Below are positions 1 through 19,582 of a stretch of DNA of 64,000 bases, piece by piece. Under the pieces are notes generated by a model. It did no database searches. It worked only from the letters and a program-made list of their open reading frames with translations, and was not told the origin of the DNA. The stretch's first letter is position 1, and each line of letters starts with the position of its first letter. The stretch lies in contig OX345646.1 in NCBI GenBank assembly GCA_947044365.1, forward strand, positions 198,501-262,500, written 5' to 3'. Origin of the DNA: Petrosia ficiformis. Its lineage: Eukaryota > Porifera > Demospongiae > Haplosclerida > Petrosiidae. Made by a program: the position numbers and the translations under genes.

Positions 1-1
1 C

Positions 2-4907
<4,906 letters not shown>

Positions 4908-5031
4908 GGTGTGGTCAGTTGTATGTTGTTCCCATTTTTATTTCATGTTGACCACAACCTCATACTTACTAGATCTACCATCAAAATTTTTTTTTCTTGT
5001 TCTAATTATCCGATATATTTCCATATTAAAA

Positions 5032-8146
<3,115 letters not shown>

Positions 8147-8220
8147 TTCTTCACGTGTTTATTCTAATTAATGCACACTTAGTCCTATAGCCACACCCAT
8201 TACCACACCCATTCTTTAAA
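8147..8220. promoter_or_regulatory. Bidirectional promoter region, taxilin/SYAP1
   Basis: Only 74 bp separate the two start codons. The interval holds two copies of the CCACACCCATT-type motif (about 8189-8214). Any shared core promoter and both 5' UTRs must fit here or overlap the genes. There is no clear TATA box. Confidence 0.6.
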
Positions 8221-9619
8221 ATGTCTTGGAGTGAATGGTGGGGTGGAAATAAAGATAAAGATACTGAAGAAGAACAAGAACAAAATGAAGGTAGTGGATG
8301 GACTAAAGGACTGGAAGGTTAGGCTTAAATAGTATGTATACTAATATCAGCCATTTTGTATGCTTGTTGATTATAATTAATTATATATAATTATATATAT
8401 ATATATATATGTTAGTTGCATCTGGTTTGATGCAAAGTGTCTCTTCATATGCAACAACAATTGGTGACAATGTAAAGAAACAAGTTACAGAAACAGTAAG
8501 TTAATATTAACTTGTATAAGTAATTAAGTATATAATTATAATGTATATATATATATATTGTATACATATGTACAAACAGACATCGTCTGGATTTCTTGGA
8601 GAGTTTCAAAAAGAGCAGGAAAAATTTGAAAAAAAGCAGAGACATAACCAAGGTATATATAATTATATTACTATTTACTCACATATGTTCTCATGTTGAT
8701 CCAGACGCAGGTGTTCCTCCCTGGGTAGGGTTTAATGAAGAGGAACAGATGAAAGCACAGATTATGGAATTATCTGCTGTAAGATTAAGAACGATTACCT
8801 GTTTAATTAGTGGGCGTGGTTTAATACCTTTCTTTAGGATAGTCGAAATGTATTACGAGAACCACCTCATGGAGTAGATTTTCCATTTGATTACACTAGC
8901 GTGTCCCCTGTCGCTATGGTGATGTTGAAAGAGGATCCTAGACTGCAAAAATTAAGATTTGAATTGGTACCAAAAAAGTAAATCTATTTATAAATAGACA
9001 GATAAATGTTATATGCTAACGAAATCAATTTTTTTAGAGTAAAGGAGGAAGTGTTCTGGAGGAATTACTTTTATCGTGTTTCTCTGATCAAACAATCTGT
9101 TCAGCTATCAACTTTATCATCAGGTGAAGTGTTAATTATGATTAACTATTAATATGAGTGTGATATAATTACTGATTTAGTCGAGTCACCTAAAACTGAT
9201 GTAGAGACAAGAATACAACCGAAAGCTATTGACAATAAAGAAGAAGAGGAGAGACACACTGAGCAGGTACAAGCAATCGAAGGAGATGAATCTGTAAGTG
9301 GAATTGTATCACTGTTACCATGACGATAACACACCCCTCATAGGTGCATGGAGAAGAATTTGCTAGTGATCTATATAATTCAAATGTTGTATCTAAAGAT
9401 GCCATAAAAAACGAGTTAAACCAGTTAGGTGTATCAAAAGAGGAGGATAACGAGGAGGATGAGATAATAGTTGATGAAGAAGAGTTATGGGATGAACTAC
9501 AAGCCGAGTTACAAGAACTAGATTTAGGCGATGAAGCACAGGGTAACGATATCAATGAAGAGTGGGAACAGGAGATTCAAGATATGTTACAGGATGGGAA
9601 TGAGGACAAAACAGATTAA
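8221..9619 (+). CDS. SYAP1: Synapse-associated protein 1 (BSD domain)
   Basis: BSD-domain adaptor which in mammals helps mTORC2 act on AKT1. Eight exons (8221-8317, 8416-8495, 8580-8652, 8705-8778, 8838-8977, 9038-9123, 9181-9293, 9344-9619) give 312 residues. Family signatures are [24 protein letters not shown], the BSD core ([26 protein letters not shown]) and the very conserved [20 protein letters not shown]. The C terminus is strongly acidic ([19 protein letters not shown]), as in family members. The ATG is the first in frame and is followed by a tryptophan-rich start (SWSEWW). The next gene starts 124 bp downstream on the same strand. Confidence 0.95.
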
Positions 9620-9743
9620 TTATCATTTAATTCATTATAATCAAACCATAATCATGTAATTAAGTAATTAATTATTCAAAGCATGTAAATAAAATTAATT
9701 ATTCATAGTCAAGTGTGTTGTCATAGTAACCAAACAATTCATA

Positions 9744-12700
9744 ATGGCTACTGTTGCAAGAGAGAGTATAATGGCTGGAAATAGTATATCCAATATTTCT
9801 AATGAATGTGATGTAATGCTAGAATCTTTACAAAGAGAACTGCTAGCAGTTAAAGTATGTATAGACATATAATTATATGCTAATTCAATATTTCAATTCC
9901 TATTACAGCAACATATAAAAAATACAGCTTTAATTTTACAAGAAGACACTACCAGGTGATTCTATTATACACAATATAACAGCCATTTTATAGCTTGTTT
10001 CATTGTATAGAGATCCACCAGACGATGGTAAGAGAGAGATAACAACTTTAGTTGGCTCTGTAGAACAGAAACACAACAGGATAATCCTGGTATAATATTA
10101 TATATAGTAAAGATACATATAATGTATATATACTTTCAGAGATATGATAAAGTTGCTAAGAAAACAAAAAAAATATCGCCTGAAAAAGAAAAGGTGTTTT
10201 CTCATATTCTCTATATTTGTCTCATCTCTGTTCTCTTCTCCCTCATCTCCTCTTCCTCATATTTCTGTCCTCTTCTCCCTCACCTCATATCTCCATTCTC
10301 TCCTCTCATCTTAACTACTATTTCTTCTTCATAGCGTTATATTGATATTGTAAATACTAAAGAGCGAGAGTTGTTAGAAGTTAGAGATAAGTGTCTATTA
10401 TTAATGGAGGTACATATTACTCAACAACTTCAACAATTACAACAAACTGGAGAAAAATTAACAAGAAAACTACATCGGAGAATAGAGAAAGATAAGGTCA
10501 TTAATCTCTCTCTTATTCATCCATCCATCTATTCATCCATCTGTTCATCTATCCATTCATCTATTCATTCATTTATTCATCTATCTGTCTGTTCATGTAT
10601 CTATCTATCTATCCATTCATCTATACACAGTTAACTCGTCTTTCTCGAAAGCCAGCAAGACACAGGTCTGTAGTTACAAAATCGAATACCTCAATTCCAT
10701 CATTATATAAAAGTACATTTTATGAGGTAATTAATAGCTAATATAATATTCATAGTTATTAATAGGATTTTAATTAATTTTATAGGCTGTTTGTAGGGAA
10801 CACAATATCAGACGTAGACCTGTTCAAAAAGGTCATAATCTCAAACAAACTTTGACCTTTGTAAAAGATAAATGTGAAGATGACATTGAGACAGGAGAGG
10901 CTAGTAATTCATGGGCTATTACTGCCTCTTTACCTCCTAACTGTGATCAAACATTAGTGAAGGAAAAAGAAATTGTTGCTGTGAGTTTAATTATCTAGTT
11001 TTTCATACATGTATATCTCTACCTTTGTATCTATCTATCTATTTATCTATCTATCTATTTTAGACTAATCTTCCACAATTCATTCCATTGAAAGATTTAC
11101 TTGGAGATGATGGAGATCAAGAAAAGGTATGTATATATGTATGTACATATATGTACATGATAACATTTCGAGAGAATACTAAAATGCTCACGGTTCTAAC
11201 AGATAATATTATTGATCAAAACCACTTTGGAAACATAATAAGGACATCATTATCTAACTCTAGAAACAGTTTTGGCCCAATCTGAAATGACTGATTTTCC
11301 AATGAAAAAATCAATACCAAGGCTATAGTTCAGGGTAAAAATTCGAATTTTGAGAGAATACTAAAATGCTGACGGTTCTAACAGATAATATTATTGATCA
11401 AAACCACTTTGGAAACATAATAAGGACATCATTATCTAACTCTAGAAACAGTTTCGGCTCAATCTGAAACGATTGATTTTGCATTGAAAAAATCAATACC
11501 AAGGCTATAGTTCAGGGTAAAAATTCGAATACTAAAATGCTCACGGTTCTAACAGATAATATTATTGATCAAAACCACTTTGGAAACATAATAGGGACAT
11601 CATTATCTAACTCTAGAAACAGTTTTGGCTCAATCTGAAACGATTGATTTTGCAATGAAAAATCAGTACCAAGGCTATAGTTCAGGGTAAAAATTCGAAT
11701 TTCGAGTGAATACTAAAATGCTGACGGTTCTAACAGATAATATTATTGATCAAAACCACTTTGGAAACATAATAAGGACATCATTATCTAACTCTAGAAA
11801 CAGTTTCGGCTCAATCTGAAACGATTGATTTTGCATTGAAAAAATCAATACCAAGGCTATAGTTCAGGGTAAAAATTCGAATACTAAAATGCTCACGGTT
11901 CTAACAGATAATATTATTGATCAAAACCACTTTGGAAACATAATAAGGACATCATTATCTAACTCTAGAAACAGTTTCGGCTCAATCTGAAACGATTGAT
12001 TTTGCATTGAAAAAATCAATACCAAGGCTATAGTTCAGGGTAAAAATTCGAATTTCGAGAGAATACTAAAATGCTGACGGTTCTAACAGATAATATTATT
12101 GATCAAAACCACTTTGGAAACATAATAAGGACATCATTATCTAACTCTAGAAACAGTTTCGGCTCAATCTGAAACGATTGATTTTGCATTGAAAAAATCA
12201 ATACCAAGGCTATAGTTCAGGGTAAAAATTCGAATACTAAAATGCTCACGGTTCTAACAGATAATATTATTGATCAAAACCACTTTGGAAACATAATAAG
12301 GACATCATTATCTAACTCTAGAAACAGTTTTGGCCCAATCTGAAATGACTGATTTTCCAATGAAAAAATCAATACCAAGGCTATAGTTCAGGGTAAAAAT
12401 TCGAATTTTGAGAGAATACTAAAATGCTGACGGTTCTAACAGATAATATTATTGATCAAAACCACTTTGGAAACATAATAAGGACATCATTATCTAACTC
12501 TAGAAACAGTTTCGGCTCAATCTGAAACGATTGATTTTGCATTGAAAAAATCAATACCAAGGCTATAGTTCAGGGTAAAAATTCGAATACTAAAATGCTC
12601 ACGGTTCTAACAGATAATATTATTGATCAAAACCACTTTGGAAACATAATAGGGACATCATTATCTAACTCTAGAAACAGTTTTGGCTCAATCTGAAACG

Positions 12701-14443
12701 ATTGATTTTGCAATGAAAAATCAGTACCAAGGCTATAGTTCAGGGTAAAAATTCGAATTTCGAGTGAATACTAAAATGCTGACGGTTCTAACAGATAATA
12801 TTATTGATCAAAACCACTTTGGAAACATAATAAGGACATCATTATCTAACTCTAGAAACAGTTTCGGCTCAATCTGAAACGATTGATTTTGCATTGAAAA
12901 AATCAATACCAAGGCTATAGTTCAGGGTAAAAATTCGAATACTAAAATGCTCACGGTTCTAACAGATAATATTATTGATCAAAACCACTTTGGAAACATA
13001 ATAAGGACATCATTATCTAACTCTAGAAACAGTTTCGGCTCAATCTGAAACGATTGATTTTGCATTGAAAAAATCAATACCAAGGCTATATAGTTCAGGG
13101 TAAAAATTCGAATTTCGAGAGAATACTAAAATGCTGACGGTTCTAACAGATAATATTATTGATCAAAACCACTTTGGAAACATAATAAGGACATCATTAT
13201 CTAACTCTAGAAACAGTTTCGGCTCAATCTGAAACGATTGATTTTGCATTGAAAAAATCAATACCAAGGCTATAGTTCAGGGTAAAAATTCGAATACTAA
13301 AATGCTCACAGTTCTAACAGATAATATTATTGATCAAAACCACTTTGGAAACATAATAAGGACATCATTATCTAACTCTAGAAACAGTTTTGGCTCAATC
13401 TTAAATGACTGATTTTGCAATGAAAAAATCAATACCAAGGCTATAGTTCAGGGTAAAAATTCGAATTTCGAGAGAATACTAAAATGCTCACAGTTTTAAT
13501 TGTATGCATATAATTATATCATGTGTATAATTATATAATTACACAGATACAAAGAAGATCTCATACAGCTCGTATTAACAGAATCACTCACACACAACAC
13601 CAGATAAGACATATGTTCGAAAGAGCTCAAACATATCAAAAAATAGTTTGTACTTCACAAATTCCTGAAGAAATAGAGATGTTCACGCCATCTCCTCCTC
13701 TATTACCTACCATTCCTTCTTCATCTGAATTGTGTATTCAAAAACCTCTTGTATCTGTGAAGAAAACTTTACATAGCCCCAGTACTCAGGTATCAAGTAT
13801 CGAACCATCCTCATCAACGAAATACAATGAAGATATTGATATTCCACTCTCTATGGAGCAAATGATAGTTAAAACTGCTAATATTAAGGTATTATACATA
13901 CACAACAAGATCATGATAGTACCATAGTAATAAATTAAACTGGCTACTTCAATATATCCTCACACAAGTAGCTCAATATAATAGTAATATATATATATAC
14001 ATGTATGTAACTATACTTGTGTGAGGTTATGTGGAAGTGGTTAGTTTAATTTTATTATTATCGTATGATCCTGATCTTGTTAGCATACCTTTTCTGTTTT
14101 GATATTCCTATTTTACAAAATGTTTTAAATTCCCTATGGATAGTATACATAACACTATTAAAGGTATTCGTATGTCTTTTCATATATATAACTAACAATG
14201 GTAATATTATAATAATCATTATACGCCTACTAAAATATCTATTAGACTGTGATAGCACAATACCTTACTAAAAGAGGTTTTGGTTATAGTTATTACAGTC
14301 GACTCGTAATTTAGACTAAAAGTCACAATACCTTACTAAAGAGGTTTTAGTTATAACATCCTCAATGGTAATCATTTAATAATTTTTCTTTTTAGGAAGC
14401 AAAAAGAGTATCTTCATTATGGATCAATTATATGAAACAATAA
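9744..14443 (+). CDS. Unrecognised basic coiled-coil protein
   Basis: I do not recognise this protein. Ten exons (9744-9854, 9909-9955, 10011-10089, 10140-10193, 10335-10496, 10631-10726, 10786-10980, 11064-11126, 13547-13888, 14396-14443) close in frame to 398 residues. Residues 25-170 are heptad-rich (for example LQRELLAVKQHIKN and LEVRDKCLLLMEVHITQQLQ). A lysine/arginine-rich stretch follows, then a serine/proline-rich segment and a short basic C-terminal exon. No enzyme motif, signal peptide or membrane segment is seen. Centrosomal or ciliary roles are possible for such proteins, but nothing here shows it. The 2,420-bp intron 11127-13546 holds the satellite array. The stop lies 68 bp from the stop of the convergent kinase gene. 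Confidence 0.8.
10497..10630 (+). repeat. CATC/CTAT-rich intron
   Basis: Pyrimidine-rich tetranucleotide run (attcatccatccatct type) from shortly after the donor gtcatt to the acceptor tacacag. It is another case of the array serving as the tract before a 3' splice site. Confidence 0.85.
11160..13495 (+). repeat. Hierarchical satellite array (171/182-bp monomers)
   Basis: Using the landmark actaaaatgct, units begin near 11181, 11363, 11534, 11715, 11886, 12068, 12239, 12421, 12592, 12773, 12944, 13128, 13299 and 13481. Spacings alternate 182/171, so the true unit is a dimer of about 353 bp. Rarer variants (cccaatctgaaatgactg near 11275 and 12335; catcattatct preceded by aatagggac near 11598 and 12656) recur at 1,058 bp, which equals three dimers, showing a higher-order repeat. 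The two monomer classes differ by an 11-bp segment (tttcgagagaa). The array lies inside one intron of the coiled-coil gene. Confidence 0.95.
13932..14150. mobile_element. Degraded foldback element, relative of the 54.3-kb element
   Basis: The left arm aattaaactggctacttc...cctcacacaagta pairs with tacttgtgtgagg...ggaagtggttagtttaatt on the right, around an AT-rich loop. The right arm continues with a sequence that parallels the arm at 54500-54611 (ggaagtggt, then tttaatttt, cttgtt, gcat). It has no coding capacity, so it is best read as an old non-autonomous (MITE-like) insertion in an intron. Confidence 0.6.
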
Positions 14444-14444
14444 A
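14439..14444 (+). terminator. AATAAA signal overlapping the stop codon
   Basis: The TAA stop at 14441-14443 is embedded in caataaaac, a canonical polyadenylation hexamer. Only 68 bp separate this stop from that of the convergent kinase gene, so the 3' ends must be very short or overlap. Confidence 0.5.
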
Positions 14445-14511
14445 ACACAACAGAACAAAATAGGTCTATCACACTATTATCATATATTATATAAATCAAT
14501 TAATTTAATAA

Positions 14512-17500
14512 TTACATATATGTATTATTGGATAAACTATTGCTGTATATAGCCGAGGAAACTTTTGTCGTCAAAAGAGTAGCTATTAGTAAAAATGAAG
14601 GTCTCTTTGTGGGTTCTTTATGCCAACATGCTTTCATCACCCTAGCAACCGTTGTGGGACATCCCCTTGGTGTTGGTAATCTATATCCTTCATTAACTTT
14701 CATAGCAACCTGCAAGATTAATTATAAATAGTTAATTGATTTTAAATGGTGATGAAATTATAATTAATTAATTAATTAATTAATTATTGTTGATAATTAC
14801 ATTTATGGTTAATTAATAAACAATAATAATGTTTTAATTGATTTATAAATTATAAAATCAATTAAGTCGTTGCATTTAATAGTTAATGATTTAAATGCTA
14901 CAACTTAATTGATTTTATATTAAATTTAACTTATAATGAAGTTACTATTGGTTATTAATTAATTAATTAATTAATTATAATCAATTAATTTTGCACTCAA
15001 TGTTAATTTATTTACCATACCCACCTGAAAGTTGTCCATTTTGTCATAAGGAGTTTTTAATGGATTATACATTTCCCATTGTAATATACCAAATGACCAC
15101 ACATCCGAGGCTATTGAAAACTTTCTCTTAGTAATAGACTCAGGAGGCATCCACCTTATTGGACATGGGACATTAGCTGTACTAACATATATAGAGTCAT
15201 CATCGGGTAACTCTCTTAGTAGCCCAAAGTCAGCTACTTTACATAATTCACCAGCTCCTACTAGTACATTACGAGCTGCCAAGTCCTGAGAAGAGATATG
15301 ACATCATTATGACATCATTATTATGACATCATATTTATGTTGTAAAACATTTCCTTTCATGTACACTACAATGTCAATAAAAGGTCACAAAATAGTAAAG
15401 TAAATACTCAGTACATGTATATAGTTTCATTTTCACATTTCAGTAGTTTAACACCTGTAATTTGTATACTTATCAACACACAGTACGGTACTATACTGAC
15501 AGTATAACTAAGGTATGTAATTAATGTTACTGTATGGTGACATATACTGTGTTAACAATGTATTTACAATGACTGAGGTTCAAGTGTTAATTAAATAAAG
15601 TACATCAGGGAATATTCAGGTGTAAGTTTACACACTACAAATTTCCTGTTTGAAATTGACTTAGTTTTTATAATATTGTTTATAGTACAAGTAGAAGCCC
15701 AAAATTTAACTGCATTAAATGATGTCTGAAGAGTTATGTCTCACTTATAACTATGTAAGGATTGTAGTAAGATAATTTACTCATTAGTGAAATTACATAC
15801 ATATTTTCCATACATAATAAATTAATTATATACACACACATACATACATACATACACACATACATACAAACATACATACATCCATACATACATACATACA
15901 TACATACATACATACATCCATACATACATACATATAAACATACATACACACATACATACACACATACATACGTACATACATACATACATACATACATACA
16001 TACATACCACACACATACATACACACAATACATAATCATCACATATTTGAGTAATTCATTATTTAATTTTCAGGTTGACTTATTTACACAACACCTTGTT
16101 GATTGATATAAAACTCACCCTATGTATGAGACCACGTTCTGCTATGTAATGCATCCCCATAGCAACATCAACCATATATTTAACTAATGTTTCAGATGAT
16201 TTCTTTGGTGAATTCTGAGTAGATAGATAGAGATGGATGGATGGATGGATGGATGGATGGATAGATAGATAGATAGATAGATAGATACACAATGTAGAAG
16301 TATAGATAGATAGACATACACTAAGATATTTCTTCAGATCTCCATGAGGAAGATATTCTAACACAATCCAAGGTGCTGGCACATCTTCGGTAATGACACC
16401 ATATAATCTTACAATGTTTGGATGTATCATACAAGACATTACAGCCATTTCTCTAAGAAGCTCTTTCTTTTCTTTGTCTGTACAATCGGGTTTAGTTGTC
16501 TTGACAGCTACTGGAGTGGAGTTATTAGGGTTTTGTTCATCATTAATATATTCAGCTTTGAATACTTCACCGAACTGACCTATTTGTGGATGGATGGATG
16601 GATGAATGGGTGAGTGAATGAATGAATGAATGGATGGATGGATAGGTGAATGAATAGATGGATGAATGAATGGATGGATGACTAGATGGATTAATAGATG
16701 GAAGAATAGATGAGAATACTGACCAGATCCAATGCGTATCATATTAATTAGGTTAGTTCTTGGTATTTCATAATCATGAGTTTCCATAGTGAATGATGTA
16801 TTGTGACCAGGGAGTTCTTCATATACTATTATAAAAAGGGGTGTTGTCAAACTATTATATACAACCATACTATAATAATAAGTCACCTGCTTTAGCCCAT
16901 GAAGGTCTCTTATCATAGAATGCTGGATCATCTTCATCAGTTACCAAACTAAAACAATTATATACACATACATTACATACATACATACATTTTACATATA
17001 TAGTATTACAAGTTAAGTCTCACATTGAATTGGACAGGTTCCCAGCAGTGCGAGTAACAAGATATTCTAAGTCTTTAGCACTTGCACCTGTAGTAGAATT
17101 TGTGCCATTGTTTTCATTACCTTTCACTCTAAGTTGCTGTAACATTCCTAGCAATAAAGTAAGTTGATCTTCAGTGAACTGTTTAGATAGTAAATCCATC
17201 ACACTAGGAGACTGAGGCCCAGGTTGAGAAGAACCAGAACCAGTCCCTGAAGGATGGTCTTGTTGAAGAACCATGTATGCAGGTTGCTGAGGGTTTCCTG
17301 TGGGACTAGACATATCAACATATTCTTCTTTTTCAGTTTGTACTAAAAGGAAATTAATAGAGTATATTAGTTTATTAATAAACATAAAAAAACAATAAAC
17401 AACAAATAATCAAACAGTAAACAACAAGAATCAATTAGTAAACAATAACAATCAAAACAGTAAACAACAAGAATCAATTAGTAAACAATAACAATCAAAA

Positions 17501-19484
17501 CAGTAAACAACAAGAATCAATTAGTAAACAATAACAACCAAAACAATAAACAACAAGAATCAATTAGTAAACAATAACAACCAAAACAATAAACAACAAG
17601 AATCAATTAGTAAACAATAACAATCAAAACAGTAAACAACAAGAATCAATTAGTAAACAATAACAATCAAAACAGTAAACAACAAGAATCAATTAGTAAA
17701 CAATAACAATCAAATGATAAACATTTCTTACCTTCCTGAGAATCAACAGACTCCTCTTGTGATTGGGTTTTCACTTGACGAGGGTGATGTTTCTGAATAG
17801 AATTTGAATGTGCACGAGAGAGTTTTTTGTTAGGCATATTCAGTGAGGATGGTTGTATATAATGTCTAGCATCAGATTCCTTACGATCTCGAGGAGGAGG
17901 GATAGGACCGGGACTTAATAGGTCATCTGTTGGAGATAGAGGATCGTTTTGTGGGTATGGCATTGTTGAGTGTTGTGGATATGGCAATCCTGAATGTTGA
18001 TTTACCAAACAAACTTGTGGGCCGATAGAGCCTGTGAACTGTAGCTGTGGAGACACTTGTGGGCAGAAGGACTCTGTGAACTGTTGCCGTGGAGACACTT
18101 GTGGGCCCATAGACTCTGTGAACTGTTGCCGTTGAGACACTTGTGGGCCCATAGACTCTGTGAACTGTTGCTGTTGAGACACTTGTGGGCCCATAGACTC
18201 TGTGAACTGTTGCCGTGGAGACACTTGTGGGCCCATAGATTGTGTGAACTGTTGCCGTCGAGACACTTGTGGGCCCATAGATTGTGTGAATTGGCGTCGT
18301 GGAGACACTTGTGGGCGCGGCATAGAGACGGGTTGTTCTGGATATGGAAGATGCTGTATTGATTGTTGGGGGTGTGGCACTAGTGTGACATAGGGATTTG
18401 GTGTTGCTAGAGGTGGCAGAGGAGAAGCTGTGGTTTTATTATGTGGTTGAGTAATAGGTGGGGAATATCGAGGAGGAGGAGGAGGAGATGGAGTACTTGT
18501 AGTGAAGCTGCCTGAATCGGTCTTTTTCAATGGATTGGAATATCGAGGAGGAGGAGGAGATGGAGTATTTGTAGTGAAGCTGCCTGAATCGGTCTTTTTT
18601 ATTGGATTATGAATATTCTTTGAGCTTCCTGGTAAGATTGCTTCCATCCACTGTATTCGATCATCCTGTGGATACATATCAAGTGATTATCATATGACAC
18701 TAATACACATATCATGTGACTATTAATACATGCGATAATGAATCATGTGACTCACATGAGTTGGAGCATTGAGTATCCATGGCGAATGTTTTCCTGAATG
18801 TTTCACTTCAAATACAAAATCGCCTCCCTTTGGATAATGAGGTAGGACTTCAATATTTTTAACAGATGCTAGGAAGATCTGATCCTTTGGTTCACTCATC
18901 TAAAACATGGATAGATGAATAGATGGGTGGATGAATACATGGATGGGTGGGTGAATACATGGGTGGGTGAATACATGGATGGGTGGATGAATACATGGAT
19001 GGGTGGATGAACAGATTGATGGATATATCAACCTATAGATGGATGAAGGATAGACAGATGGATGAATACATGGATGGGTGGATGAACAGATTGATGGATA
19101 TGTCAACCATAGATTGATGAAGGATAGACAGATGGATAAATAGATAATGGGTGGATGAAAATATATATAGATGAATGGGTAGACGAATAGATAAATGGGT
19201 GGGTGGATGAATAGATAGTGATGATACTAATGCACTTGAACAGTATAAACTGAGCTTAATCAACCAGTGTTTAGACTTGTAAAAATTAAACAAAATTGTG
19301 TTTACCCCCTTCTTATCTCCAAAGTAATGTAAATAAGTTGATCCAGTAACTCTAAAAAGATAATTTTTCCATTTCTTTCCCTTATAGAGCTGCAAAGAGC
19401 CTTGCTTACTTCTCATTGATTGCTAAAGAATGTGAAAATATAGCTTTTAGTTTTAAAAGAAAAGGGTTTACAACTCACCGACAT
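14512..19484 (-). CDS. Non-receptor tyrosine kinase: PH + proline-rich + kinase, no SH2/SH3
   Basis: Eleven exons (19479-19484, 19306-19422, 18756-18899, 17732-18665, 17024-17342, 16887-16948, 16724-16825, 16320-16579, 16119-16214, 15025-15285, 14512-14709) close in frame to 832 residues. An N-terminal PH domain (residues about 5-105, GSLQLYKGKKWKNYLFRV) is followed by a proline-rich region with PPPPRYSNP motifs and eight 14-residue repeats. A linker with YVDM and YEEL tyrosines leads to the kinase: GSGQFGEVF loop, AVK lysine, HRDLAARN catalytic loop, DFG, PPES in place of APE, and SDVWSFGILQWEM. HRDLAARN plus a WMPPES-type P+1 loop indicates tyrosine specificity. No SH2, SH3 or membrane segment is present in any exon or intron I read. 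A Tec-like ancestor with lost SH3/SH2 is one option, independent assembly another. Confidence 0.9.
15830..16030. repeat. (ACAT)n microsatellite in kinase intron
   Basis: About 200 bp of ACAT with ACAC and TCCAT variants, within the intron between the exons ending HR and starting DLAARN. On the gene's sense strand this is (GTAT)n. Open frames across it read as alternating cysteine, methionine, tyrosine and valine and are not genes. Confidence 0.9.
17395..17715. repeat. 43-bp minisatellite in kinase intron
   Basis: About seven units of 43 bp, each with caattagtaaacaataaca and cagtaaacaacaagaat. The composition resembles the separate minisatellite at 32690-33060 in the SCAF gene. Confidence 0.9.
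17995..18318 (-). repeat. Coding minisatellite: eight 14-residue repeats in the kinase
   Basis: Eight consecutive 42-bp units encode variants of GPQVSPRQQFTESM in the proline-rich region of the tyrosine kinase. The frame is kept through every unit and third positions vary, so this is a translated repeat rather than an intron. Confidence 0.93.
18905..19215. repeat. GATG-type repeats in kinase intron 2
   Basis: Interrupted runs of gatgggtggatgaatacatg type. On the sense strand they are CATC-rich and lie directly before the acceptor at 18900. Confidence 0.85.
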
Positions 19485-19582
19485 TGCTCGCAGTTGTTTT
19501 TTGTTAAATTAACAATCGCTTCCGCTGACTACCGCTTTTAATTTAATTGAACCACGCCCACCCACGTGGTACTTTAAGTGTA
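19485..19582. promoter_or_regulatory. Bidirectional promoter region, kinase/RBM34
   Basis: Ninety-eight bases between divergent start codons. The RBM34 side has ccacgcccacccacgtgg, which combines the CACCC motif with a CACGTG E-box. There is no TATA box. Confidence 0.6.

Noticed and set aside
11160..13495. CRISPR-like array of regular repeats
   Set aside because: Repeats are adjacent with no unique spacers, units are 171/182 bp, and the DNA is eukaryotic.
11160..13495. Relation to primate alpha satellite because of the 171-bp spacing
   Set aside because: No sequence similarity or CENP-B box seen; the equal length is a coincidence.
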